Shown: piece after piece, positions 11,717 to 20,280 of the stretch
Layout of the letters: each line of letters begins with the position of its first letter
How positions within the stretch are numbered: the first letter of the stretch is position 1
DNA from: Leishmania infantum JPCM5
Lineage: Eukaryota; Euglenozoa; Kinetoplastea; Trypanosomatida; Trypanosomatidae
Assembly (NCBI RefSeq): GCF_000002875.2
Contig: NC_009407.2
Span: 416,001 to 480,000, forward strand
Reading direction: 5' to 3'
Length of the DNA: 64,000 bases
Position numbers and translations under genes: made by a program
The notes under the pieces: generated by a model
Seen by the model: only the letters and a program-made list of their open reading frames with translations
Databases searched by the model: none
Told to the model about the DNA's origin: nothing

Positions 11717-14515
11717 TCACCGTTGCTGTCGCGGCTCCATCATCTGCAGCTGCCGCAGGAGCTCCCTGTCGCGCGGTTCCACTTCAGCCGGTCGCATATC
11801 CGGCTGCTGTGCGATAAAGCGAATCGGCCCGTCCCGAAGCGGACGCGGCTCCTTGTCGATGGGCATTGAATACGTCGTCGCCTGCTCCATGCGCTCGAGG
11901 AACTCTTTCATGGCGCGCCCCGTCTCCTCAACCAGGTCCTGTGCCTCCGGTGTCTGCTCATCCAGTGCCGCAATCTCGGCAGCCGTTGCGATCATGTCGG
12001 CCTCGCTTGCCCCTTCCTCCACCATGTAAGACATGAGCCGGTAGCGATCCATCATGCGGTCGCACAGCTCGTAGCGGTGCGCGGCCTTGTAGAAGTTCGC
12101 CAGCGTAACGATGACCCGCACGTTGAACGGCTCCAGCTCCATCGCGCGGCGGGCAGCGATAATGGCGTCGCTAAGGTTTCGCTTTGGGTCTTCCTTGTGC
12201 ATCAGCAGCGCTAGCGTCTCCCACGGCGCGGCGCACGTCGGGAATTCAGCCATGGCCTCCATGCACAGCCGCCGCCCGAGTGCTGGCGAGTCGTGCGCGC
12301 GGTCGCTCACGTACTGGAAAAAGGCCTCGCGGTAGTTGGCGTCCTGATCGTCGAGGACGTCTGGCGGCTCGCTGAGCCGGCTGCTCTCTGTCGGCGGCAC
12401 CCCCTCAGCAATGTCTTTAGGGGCCGCAGCAGCACCGCGACGCGCGTTGGCTGCCTGAGGTAGCAGTGCGCCTGCCTCCGTAGCACGTCCCTGCGCCTCC
12501 AACTCGGCTGTCGCAGCCGCCGTGGGCCTCGTTGCAGAGGCACTGAGCATGCTGTTGCACTCGGCATGCAACGACGACGGCGCAGACGATCTCAGAGTCA
12601 CGCTCGACGACGCACACACACGAGCGCGGTGCGCAGACGAGTTTGCCCGATAGAGCTGCATCAGCTGCTCGCAAATTTTGTAGCTTTCATGCACGCGGCC
12701 AGCGCTGCGAAGTGCAGAGTGCAGCTTAACGAGCGTGAAGAAGTGGAATCGGGTCGACTCAGGCAGCATTTCATGAATGCGGCGCGCCATCAGCGCCTTC
12801 AGAAACGCGATCACAAGGGAGAGCGCGAACGTGCGAGCCTTCGGGGAGATGTCGGCCGAGTCGAAGCGCACGGCGAAGTGCTGCTCATCGACAGCGCGGA
12901 AAAGCGCTTCGAGCAGTCGACATGCGTAGTCGCGGTCGAGGACCCGCACAATGGGCCCCATCGCTTCGATGAAAAACCGCGACGCGGCGCCCTCGCCGTC
13001 GGACGAGCACTTCTGCGCGGCCGCCTCGACGATGAGATCGGACAAGAGGGACAGCGCCACCTCCACTGGGGCGACCTGAGGTAGCGTCGTGTAGGCTGGC
13101 GTTGGCCTGCGGGCAGCACCCGTGCCAGCCGTCGTCGCCACGGCGTCCGCGGGAGACACTGACGAGGATGGTGACGAAGATGGTTGTTGCGGTGTAGACT
13201 TTGACGCCGCAGCAGCGTCCGGGCTCACTGTCGCGCAAGGCTCCTCGGCGCAATGGGCGTCGACAGCCGGCACCTTATCGGATGCAGAGGCAGGATGCAG
13301 CCGCCCCTCCTCCGCCGCCTTGGTGTACTCCTTGGCCAGGTAGTCTAGCAGCACGCGTATCCGCGGTACCCATCCCTCGATGCCCGTGTACAGCTCCAGT
13401 AGTGACTCCACGGCGTCCACATTCGTGACATCGTCGGCCAAGATGTCGTAGAGCATCATCTCCGCCTCATCACACCGCTCCAGCCGGCGGTACGTGAGGC
13501 CCAAAAGGTAGCGCACGTGGTTCACATCAGCAGTCGTGATGATCGTCTTTTCGGGGATCAGCGCCTCAGGCGGCAGCTCCTCCGCCTCCACGGCTTGTGA
13601 CAAGTATGCGTCATCCGTCTCGTGCACAGGTGCTTGTGGCGTGTCGCGGCCCGGTCGCTCGATGACCTCCGTGCCGTCCGCCTGTGGAACCACGCGGTAA
13701 GCGGGTGTGCTGGGCACGTTGACCTGGAAAGCGTTCTCACGGTTCTGCAGGCGCTGCTGGCGCTGCTGCCACTTCAAGAGGAGTACCCGCTGCGTGCTCA
13801 TCGGCTTCTCCACCTCCTGGCCGACCACCTTGAGAAGGGCACTTAGCTCCTCGAGCAGCGCGTCTGCCGCGTGCTGCAAGTCTGCCTGTGTGCTTGCCTT
13901 GCTAACTACCGTGTGCTTCAACTCTTGAATGCGCAGAGTTGTGTAGCCGGGGTAGGCCAGCTCCTCCCGCTCCAGCAGCTCACGCTCGCGCTCCAGCGCC
14001 TCCAATGTAGCGACTCCGACGCGGCTAACGCTGTCGTACCGCGGCATCGTCACGGGGTGCGCACGAGGGTCTTGTATGTAGCCCGACGGCGTATCGGCGA
14101 GGGTGTTGCGTACGATGTTGCGCTCGTAGCAGACACGCGTGGCACGCAGCAACCCAGGGCCAAGATCAAGGCCGCCTAGCAAATCTGTTAGCGCTACATG
14201 GCTACTGCGAAGTCTGCGCGCGGCGTCGTAGTGTGTGTTTCTATGCTGCTGCACCGCTGATCGCGATGCCGCACTGCGACTTCGCTGCCGCGAACGTAGG
14301 AGAACTTCCACAAGTGAGGCCACGAATGGAGACGGAGTTGGTGGTGACGATGATGCTGCTGCTTGTGCAACGGCGAGAGCGCTAGACCCTGTCATCGCTG
14401 GAAGCAAGGTGATGGGTGCACCAGGAGAGTAAAACCGCGAGCGGAGCCGGTCGCTCATTGTCACGAAGCTAGACGACCAGGCACTGAACAGAGACGCTAC
14501 ACGCTGTGGCATCAT
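11717..14515 (-). CDS. TPR-repeat protein, possibly mitochondrial
   Basis: The product has about 932 residues from the ATG at 14515. The frame extends to an ATG at 14572, but those 19 codons are a pyrimidine tract of the kind used for trans-splicing, so a start at 14515, 14512 or even 14458 (MSDRLRSRF) is likelier. The N-terminus is basic and Ser/Ala-rich without acids, suggesting a mitochondrial presequence (inference). Helical-repeat segments of TPR character appear in the middle (VRYLLGLTYRRLERCDEAE) and near the C-terminus (WETLALL, then AIIAARRAMELEPFNVRV and NFYKAAHRYELC). Between them are Ala/Ser/Pro-rich linkers. The C-terminal 100 residues are charged and helical. TPR arrays mediate protein-protein contact; the specific role is unknown. 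Confidence 0.75.
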   Translation of the reverse strand: MMPQRVASLFSAWSSSFVTMSDRLRSRFYSPGAPITLLPAMTGSSALAVAQAAASSSPPTPSPFVASLVEVLLRSRQRSRSAASRSAVQQHRNTHYDAARRLRSSHVALTDLLGGLDLGPGLLRATRVCYERNIVRNTLADTPSGYIQDPRAHPVTMPRYDSVSRVGVATLEALERERELLEREELAYPGYTTLRIQELKHTVVSKASTQADLQHAADALLEELSALLKVVGQEVEKPMSTQRVLLLKWQQRQQRLQNRENAFQVNVPSTPAYRVVPQADGTEVIERPGRDTPQAPVHETDDAYLSQAVEAEELPPEALIPEKTIITTADVNHVRYLLGLTYRRLERCDEAEMMLYDILADDVTNVDAVESLLELYTGIEGWVPRIRVLLDYLAKEYTKAAEEGRLHPASASDKVPAVDAHCAEEPCATVSPDAAAASKSTPQQPSSSPSSSVSPADAVATTAGTGAARRPTPAYTTLPQVAPVEVALSLLSDLIVEAAAQKCSSDGEGAASRFFIEAMGPIVRVLDRDYACRLLEALFRAVDEQHFAVRFDSADISPKARTFALSLVIAFLKALMARRIHEMLPESTRFHFFTLVKLHSALRSAGRVHESYKICEQLMQLYRANSSAHRARVCASSSVTLRSSAPSSLHAECNSMLSASATRPTAAATAELEAQGRATEAGALLPQAANARRGAAAAPKDIAEGVPPTESSRLSEPPDVLDDQDANYREAFFQYVSDRAHDSPALGRRLCMEAMAEFPTCAAPWETLALLMHKEDPKRNLSDAIIAARRAMELEPFNVRVIVTLANFYKAAHRYELCDRMMDRYRLMSYMVEEGASEADMIATAAEIAALDEQTPEAQDLVEETGRAMKEFLERMEQATTYSMPIDKEPRPLRDGPIRFIAQQPDMRPAEVEPRDRELLRQLQMMEPRQQR

Positions 14516-15178
14516 AGAAGAACGAATGCGTAGGGTGGGTGAGGGAGGGGGAGATGAAGATGGGGTGGGCATTCAGGAGGACGGAGATGCACACCAGGCT
14601 GGAAGAAATCGGCGGCTCGCCAGCGCCGACAGAGAGGTGAGACGCACCGGCATGGCGGGTGTGAAGAGGCGTTTGCAGTGACAAGACGCATTACATGTGC
14701 TACAGACACACGCAGGGTCAAAGAGTTAGAGTCGAGGGGGAAACGAGGAATACGGGCGGAGCTGTTGAAGCACACGGGCGGAGTAGTTGGCTGATCGCCT
14801 GTGTTGCTTGCCTCACGTACGTGCCCGTGCACACAGGTGCACACTTCGCACACCGCGCTCTGTGCTTCGGTTAGGGATCTTCGTATTGGATGTCGTCGTT
14901 GTCGCGTCATACCGCCAAAGGAAAGCGAGGGAGGAAGAAGGGAGATGAGCCGAAAAGACAGTACGCACATGGCACGCGTGTGCAGAAGAGCACCAAAGGA
15001 TAATACAAGCTGAGATGCGCAACGGCAGGGTTGGAATACACGAAGATCGGGTGCAAAACACATCAAGTGACCCCCCCCTCTTCTCCTCTTTCCTTGAGCG
15101 AAGAGGGAGGGAAAGCACCCACTAGAAACTTCCTCAGTGTTTCTACTGTGTCCAGCCTCGTTCCTGGTCCCTCCTCTT
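14516..15178. other. Spacer between quinone oxidoreductase and TPR genes
   Basis: No gene seen. The G/A-rich run at 14530-14566 is a strong pyrimidine tract on the transcribed strand and is the probable trans-splicing signal for the TPR gene. Its overlap with the longest open frame argues against the most upstream ATG. Confidence 0.5.
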
Positions 15179-16201
15179 CTACATGCTCAGCTTTGATGGC
15201 TCACAAACGGTCAAGACCACCTTGCCGTGGCCGTGGTTCTCCGCGAGAAACTTGTACGCGTTGGTCACCTCCTCCAGCGGGAAGGTGCGGTCCACGATCG
15301 TACAGATGATGCGTTCGCTCATGTAGGGCACGATCTCGCGCTCGAAGGAGGTGACGAGGCCGGCCTTGTACTGGTCACTGCGGCAGTGCAGCTTGGAGAA
15401 GGTGATCTTAGCCCTCTCCCGAAAGAGCGGCAGGGCATTCATGTGCACCAACGCCCCGCCCATGAAGGCAATGACAATGAGATGGCCATTGGGGGCGAGC
15501 ACTTGGGCATTCTCACTGAGGTACGTTCCACCAAACACTGGATCGACAATCACGTTCACACTCTCCTCGCCGAAGAGGCGCTTCAGCTTCGGCGCAAAGG
15601 CCAAGCCAAGCTCGTCCGGCGTGCGGCTCAGCGTCACGCTTGCGTGCGCCTTGCACACATCCAGCTTCTCCTCGGAAGAGGTCGTGATAGCGGTTGCTTT
15701 GAAGTACTTCTCCGTGATCTGTGCCGACGCGCTGCCGATGTCGCTGGCACCGGCGTGAATCAGCACTTTTTGCCCCCGCTTCACCTTTCCATGGCGATGA
15801 AGAATCTGCCACGCCCTGATGAACATCTCTGGGATGGCGGCGGCCTCCGTGAAGGTGTAGCCTTGCGGCATCGCCATCACACAGCCCATGTGCGCTACGG
15901 CGTAGTCTGCGTAGCCACCGCCGGGCAGCAGTGCCATCACCCGATCGCCCTCCTTGACTCTACCTGCCACGTCCGAGCCTACCTGCTCTACGATACCCGC
16001 CACCTCCAGTCCTAAAAGTTCGTTCGCACCGTCTGGTGGCGCATAGTTATCGCGCCGCTGCGACACACCTGCCCGATTCACGCCAGCTGCCATGACCTTT
16101 ATAAGCACATCCGTTCCCTTCTTCACGGCCGCCTTGGGGACCTCGCTGATGGACATTGTGGCAATGCCGCCGAGGCCCTTCAACGTTACTGCACGCATCA
16201 T
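15179..16201 (-). CDS. NAD(P)H:quinone oxidoreductase, zinc-less MDR family (PIG3-like)
   Basis: The product has 340 residues, the usual size for quinone-oxidoreductase members of the medium-chain dehydrogenase/reductase superfamily. It starts at tandem ATGs (16201 and 16198) just after a strong pyrimidine tract; the frame upstream is microsatellite-derived. Typical landmarks are an N-terminal GroES-like fold (VKKGTDVLIKVMAAGVNRAG, then LGLEVAGIVEQVG and EGDRVMALLPGGGYA), then a Rossmann segment near residue 145 (VLIHAGASDIGSASAQI). The latter differs from the common GASGGVG form. The C-terminus (YKFLAENHGHGKVVLTV) matches the family's closing strand. The structural-zinc cysteine cluster of alcohol dehydrogenases is absent. 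It likely reduces quinones or enones with NADPH in the cytosol. Confidence 0.9.
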   Translation of the reverse strand: MMRAVTLKGLGGIATMSISEVPKAAVKKGTDVLIKVMAAGVNRAGVSQRRDNYAPPDGANELLGLEVAGIVEQVGSDVAGRVKEGDRVMALLPGGGYADYAVAHMGCVMAMPQGYTFTEAAAIPEMFIRAWQILHRHGKVKRGQKVLIHAGASDIGSASAQITEKYFKATAITTSSEEKLDVCKAHASVTLSRTPDELGLAFAPKLKRLFGEESVNVIVDPVFGGTYLSENAQVLAPNGHLIVIAFMGGALVHMNALPLFRERAKITFSKLHCRSDQYKAGLVTSFEREIVPYMSERIICTIVDRTFPLEEVTNAYKFLAENHGHGKVVLTVCEPSKLSM

Positions 16202-16263
16202 GGCTTTCTCAACTAAAATGTCAACGTCTCGTCGTGGTGGTGGTGTTTGTTGTGTGTGAGTGT

Positions 16264-16307
16264 TGGAGAGAGAAGGGCTCGCAGAAAGCGAGCGAGGGAA
16301 GGGGGGT
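16264..16307 (-). promoter_or_regulatory. Pyrimidine tract for trans-splicing (quinone oxidoreductase)
   Basis: The plus strand is almost pure purine here, so the transcript carries a C/T-rich tract 60-105 bases before the ATG at 16201. Such tracts direct spliced-leader addition at the next AG in trypanosomatids. It supports the chosen start and excludes the longer open frame that reaches 16597. Confidence 0.5.
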
Positions 16308-16442
16308 TGCCGGGAGGTTCGTCTACTTATGAGCGCAGGCACCGGCCGCGGGAGCAGCAGAAAACGAATCAACTCGAAAGAACTGCGCGCGTGTGTAATC
16401 AGGGATGGTGAAGGTGGAAGACGCACCGCACTTCTCTCATTA

Positions 16443-16445
<3 letters not shown>

Positions 16446-16474
<29 letters not shown>
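16446..16474. repeat. (TG)n microsatellite
   Basis: An uninterrupted TG dinucleotide run of about 29 bases, the longest perfect one I see in the window, lying in the 5' spacer of the quinone oxidoreductase gene. Confidence 0.9.
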
Positions 16475-16475
<1 letters not shown>

Positions 16476-17384
16476 ACAGACAGAGAGAAAAGCGGCGGAG
16501 GACAAGTATCTTGTGTACACCTCTCCGGCCTGTCCTCGCCGTTACATAACAACGACCTCAGCGGAGCCGCAGAAGGAAGACAGCCACAGAGAAGCAAGCA
16601 CAGACACGCCTACAAGCTTCCTTTACCTTCACGCCCACTGCGTGTTCGACGATGCATAACGTAGCGATCAGCTGTGTGGAGAGCAGTGTTACTCGCAAGA
16701 CGAGCTGTCGGGATCGCAGAGAGAGATGATGATGATGAGCGCTCAGACGGGAGCGCGGTCAGGGGGTGGGGAAGACAACGAAAAGCGGAGGCACACGTCT
16801 GCTCGATTTGAGACTGTGCGGAGCAATGAGTTTATATGCGGACGTGTGTTCTTTAGCGCTTGCGGAGCAGACTTCGCCTTTCGTTAAGGAGAACACCTCC
16901 TCTCCTTCGCCAACGTGCCGAGCACAGATAGAGTGCAGAGGAAAAACGGAGAGAAAGGGGAAGGCAAGCGAGAGGAGAAGTGCGTTGCACCAACGCCATT
17001 AAGCGAGTCCACATGTTCGTCGCAGCCCACCCGACTTCGAGGAGGAGGATGGGGGCGGTGTCTGCGCGGTCGTGCCGCCTACACACCGAGAGGGGCATGC
17101 CAGCAGGCATGGAGCGTGTCTTTCATGCAAGAGCATACATACGCGTGTATATGCTGGTGTCTTTGCACAAGGACGACCACGGAGCCACATGACTTTCAGC
17201 ATTCTGTCTCACCTGATGGAGCCCGGAGGGAGTCCACATGGCCAGTGGGAACTCCAAACATACCGACGACAGCAGTCACAAGACCCAAAAGGGCAACAAG
17301 GTTGCTGCAGCCCTTTCCCTGAAGAAAATCGAGACTAGAACTCGCGCCCCCAGCAACAATAACGCTGTCGTGTCCATTGGACAC

Positions 17385-17925
17385 TTTTTCTGCGTCCTCA
17401 GCGCACCCACTCGCTGCCCAGACAAGCGTGCGGCCAACGCCACGCCCGAGCCGCCGCCCGCCCGCCGGCCTGCCACAGGCCCCCATCGCCTCCTGCACTG
17501 CAGCCGTAGGCGCACACGCGGTACAGCAATGCGCCGACTCAGTCCGCCCAGCGCCGCCTCTGCCTCAAACTCTACACAGCACCCGCCGCCTCGCAGGCCG
17601 CCGCGCAGCCGCTCCCATCGTGCCACCAGTCGCCACCCACGTGGTGCAGCCCGTACGCGGTGGCACGCCGGCCCCGCACCAGTGGGCAGTGCGAGGGCGG
17701 GGGGCGGGATGCGCTCCAGCCACGCTGACACGCTGCCCATCATCTGGACGGTACAGACGTGTGCGCTGGCGCAGGTCGCTCCGACGCGCCGCCGTCCGGG
17801 GCTTCAAACTGTCACCACCGGAAGGTGGCTCGGCATCGGCAGGGGGATGGGGGAAGGGCTGCTGGGCTGCCCCACAGAGTGGGCACTGGTCCCTGATGCC
17901 GCGCCAAGGTGGCCGGCAGCATCAG
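17385..17925 (-). mobile_element. SIDER-like retroposon, copy 2
   Basis: Same family as copies 1 and 3. It lies in the 3' UTR of the GH32 gene that stops at 18469, on the transcript's sense strand. It is almost identical to copy 3 because both belong to a larger duplicated block; I spotted two base differences inside the element (17456 and 17715). The flank at its left border differs from copies 1 and 3 (a short T run at 17385-17390), so the left end may mark either the insertion edge or the conversion edge. Confidence 0.65.
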
Positions 17926-18845
17926 GCGGAAACGAAAAAGTGGTACGAAAAGAATGAAGAATAGAGGCACAGAGATGCGCACACTCAAATGCAGAGACCC
18001 ATGCATGCATCCGTACACACACACGAGTGCATGCGGGGCATGCGTGCGCTGGTGCAGGCCTCTGCCGTCCCCCCGGAAGCCGGAAAAGAGATGCGACAAC
18101 GGGTGTGCAACGGCAAATCGAAAGCAGCGACGACAGCACGCTCCCCGAGTGCACACACACGCGCGCAGAGGGGGCTTTCGGGCCTTCCTCTCCGTCCCCC
18201 CTCGGCCCTTTTGCGTGTTTCGCCCGTTTCACGTAGCGCGGCCACGGATTGCGGCTGCAGTGAGAAGAGCGGAAGGCACAAGGAGGGGGAGGGCGGAGTT
18301 GTCCAGCGGGCGATGGGATCGCCACGGCGTGTGCACCGGAGGGGCGGGCGGGCGGGCGGACGAGACGGGCAAAGCGAAAGAAGGAGGCGCCAATCGTTCG
18401 GTGCGCGACACTGCCGACGAGGTCGAGCGTCACGCAGGCGCACGCCTTCTCACGCAGGGCAGGAGGGCTCAGTGCCTCACCGTCGCCTTCAGCTTCCACA
18501 TGGTACCGCCCACCATGTCCGCAGTCCCGTTGACCGAGAAGACGCGCAGTGCCCGGTCGCCCTCGTCCGGGAAGACGCGGGAAGAGAAGGTGGCCTCGCC
18601 GTTGTTCACGAACACCTCAATCGACGAGCGGTCAATGAACACGTGCAGCTGCAGAAGCAAACCCGTCGGCATCTCGCAGGAGCGATACCCACTCAGCATG
18701 TGTTGCGGGTAGTGGCGGTTCAGCACCAGCCGTTTCGACTGCGCGTCCACGTACAGCTCTGCCCCTGAGCCGAGCCACAGCCCGTACTTCTCCGCCGTGC
18801 TCGTTTCCATGTTGAACGCAATATTGAGCTCGTAGGCAGTGCAGT
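17392..18845 (-). repeat. 1.45-kb near-identical duplicate block, copy A (GH32 3' end plus 3' UTR plus SIDER)
   Basis: This block matches 22290-23743 at a constant offset of 4898 bases. By eye I found four differences (17456, 17715, 18028 and 18825), roughly 99.7% identity. It covers the last ~125 codons of both GH32 genes, the complete 3' UTR up to the SIDER, and the SIDER itself. Outside it, identity stops abruptly at both ends. The sharp borders and the mosaic pattern upstream point to gene conversion between tandem paralogues. Confidence 0.9.
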
Positions 18846-20214
18846 CCTCCACAAGAAGCACGTCGGTGCTCTCCTGAATTCGCTGAGCGGAAATGGTGGC
18901 CTGCGCGCATCGCAGCTGCAGCAGCTCCTTGGGCGGCACCATGCGAACACTGCCCGTGAATGGATCTAAAATCAGCTCCCGTGGCAGCGTCAGGCAGCCG
19001 CTCCAGCCGTGTCCGCGCGTCGGCATGGGGCTCTCCCACATGTCCATCCAGCCTATGATGAGACGCCGCCCATCCTTGGTGGGCAGAGTCTGCGGTGCGT
19101 AGAAGTCATGGCCGCGATCGATCTCGCGGAAGCGCTGCGTCACGTCGAACGAGGTCAGCCAGCGGGGTCCGCCAACGGCGTGGCCACCGCTAGCGGTGTC
19201 CTTCGGCGAGACTGCCTCCCGCTCTGATAACGCCACCGTCACCAATGACGTGTTCCACGAGCCGAGCAGGTAGCCGCTCTGGAACCGATTGCGGTTGGCA
19301 TAGCCAGCCTTCCGCATCCCTTGCGGCGAGTACAAGAAGACGTCCATCTGATCTAACCGAAAGAGGTCGGGGCACTCCCACATGAACACGTTCTTGTCCT
19401 CCGTCATCCCCAGCACCTGCCAGTTCGTGTCGTCCCACTTAAGCAGGTCTTCTGTGGCGAAGAGCAGCAGCTGGCCAAGGTCCTTCGTCACGTCACGGGC
19501 ACCACACACCATCCACCACCGCCCGTCCTGCTGCCACACCTTCGGGTCACGGAAGTGCACGTACCCCGGTGGCGGGCGCACGACGGCGCCGAGCTTCTCG
19601 AAGTTCACGCCGTCGCTGCTGACGGCGACGCACTGCTGCTGGTAAAACGATGCCCCTTCGCCCATGGCGCCGTTGCCGCTGCCTTTCTCACTCTCGGTGC
19701 GCCATGTGTGCCCGGTATAGAAAATGTATAGCTTGTTGTTGTAGCTCACCGATGACCCGGAGAAGCAGCCATCATGGTCAAACAGCTCCCCTGGAGCGAG
19801 GGCGATGGGCTGGTGCTGCCAGTGCACAAGATCCTCGCTCGTCACGTGGCCCCAGTGCATTGGACCCCAGTTCTCGCTGAAGGGGTTATACTGATAGAAT
19901 ACATGATACAAGCCGTTGTGGTAGCAAAGGCCGCCTGGCACTCCCATCCACCCGGCAAAGGAAGCCATATGGTAGTCCGGGTACCACATCTTGTTCAGCA
20001 CACTCCAAGCCTTCACGGCCGTGTGATTGGCTACCTCCAGTCGCTCCTCGTGCGACGACTCCTGTTTCAAGTCCGCGATGCCGCTGCTAGTGGCGGTGTC
20101 CGTCGCCATAGCTGAAGCAGCTTGCATGAGAGAGGGATATGGGGAGTCGTTAAGAGAATGGGGGCACGCCCTGTTGGCTGCGTCGTCTGCTGGGATGGGT
20201 TCCGACGCACGCAT
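18469..20214 (-). CDS. GH32 beta-fructofuranosidase-like protein with lost nucleophile (probable pseudoenzyme)
   Basis: The product has 581 residues. The ATG at 20214 is the first after a pyrimidine tract and an AG. The GH32 order is clear: a five-bladed propeller with YHVFYQYNP, HWGHVTSEDLVHWQ, FRDPK (Asp near residue 223, transition-state stabiliser) and WECPD (Glu near residue 280, acid/base), then a C-terminal beta-sandwich (HVFIDRSSIEVFVN). The first motif, normally WMNDPxG with the nucleophilic Asp, reads WMGVPGG at residues 89-95, so Asn and Asp are both replaced. Hydrolysis of sucrose should therefore be abolished; a binding or regulatory role is possible. There is no signal peptide, so it is probably cytosolic. 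It is the tandem paralogue of the intact gene at 23.4-24.9 kb and shares converted tracts with it. Confidence 0.9.
   Translation of the reverse strand: MRASEPIPADDAANRACPHSLNDSPYPSLMQAASAMATDTATSSGIADLKQESSHEERLEVANHTAVKAWSVLNKMWYPDYHMASFAGWMGVPGGLCYHNGLYHVFYQYNPFSENWGPMHWGHVTSEDLVHWQHQPIALAPGELFDHDGCFSGSSVSYNNKLYIFYTGHTWRTESEKGSGNGAMGEGASFYQQQCVAVSSDGVNFEKLGAVVRPPPGYVHFRDPKVWQQDGRWWMVCGARDVTKDLGQLLLFATEDLLKWDDTNWQVLGMTEDKNVFMWECPDLFRLDQMDVFLYSPQGMRKAGYANRNRFQSGYLLGSWNTSLVTVALSEREAVSPKDTASGGHAVGGPRWLTSFDVTQRFREIDRGHDFYAPQTLPTKDGRRLIIGWMDMWESPMPTRGHGWSGCLTLPRELILDPFTGSVRMVPPKELLQLRCAQATISAQRIQESTDVLLVEDCTAYELNIAFNMETSTAEKYGLWLGSGAELYVDAQSKRLVLNRHYPQHMLSGYRSCEMPTGLLLQLHVFIDRSSIEVFVNNGEATFSSRVFPDEGDRALRVFSVNGTADMVGGTMWKLKATVRH
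19367..19640 (-). repeat. 274-bp identity tract inside the GH32 gene, copy A
   Basis: I see no difference from 24190-24463 (offset 4823), while the sequences on both sides diverge at once. The tract encodes the segment from the FRDPK region to WECPD, so it contains two of the three catalytic residues but not the nucleophile. It is separate from the 1.45-kb block, which has a different offset, so at least two conversion events or one patchy event are needed. Confidence 0.85.
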
Positions 20215-20250
20215 GTGCCTCCTCGAAATGTTACGTCAGCTTTTACGCAC

Positions 20251-20280
20251 AGCGAGAAAGAAGACGTGAAAGCGGAAGAC
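20251..20280 (-). promoter_or_regulatory. Pyrimidine tract for trans-splicing (GH32 pseudoenzyme gene)
   Basis: This is a C/T-rich stretch on the transcript strand 35-65 bases before the ATG at 20214. An AG lies between it and the ATG (near 20238), with no earlier ATG. This supports the start used. Confidence 0.45.

Larger units (their letters stand above)
16202..18468. other. Spacer / 3' UTR of the downstream GH32 gene
   Basis: No intact gene seen. It contains, from right to left, ~540 bases of ordinary 3' UTR of the GH32 gene, SIDER copy 2 (about 17.39-17.93 kb), a short protein-like patch at 17.2-17.39 kb, and the 5' region of the quinone oxidoreductase with a (TG)n microsatellite at about 16446-16474. 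The part from 17392 rightward is a near-identical duplicate of 22290 onward. Confidence 0.6.

Noticed and set aside
15179..16597. Longer 472-codon version of the quinone oxidoreductase
   Set aside because: The extra N-terminus is encoded by a microsatellite and a pyrimidine tract, and the family starts at the MMRAVTL site.
17909..18768. Plus-strand frames of ~260 codons duplicated at 22807-23666
   Set aside because: They overlap the GH32 gene ends antisense and are conserved only because the block is duplicated.
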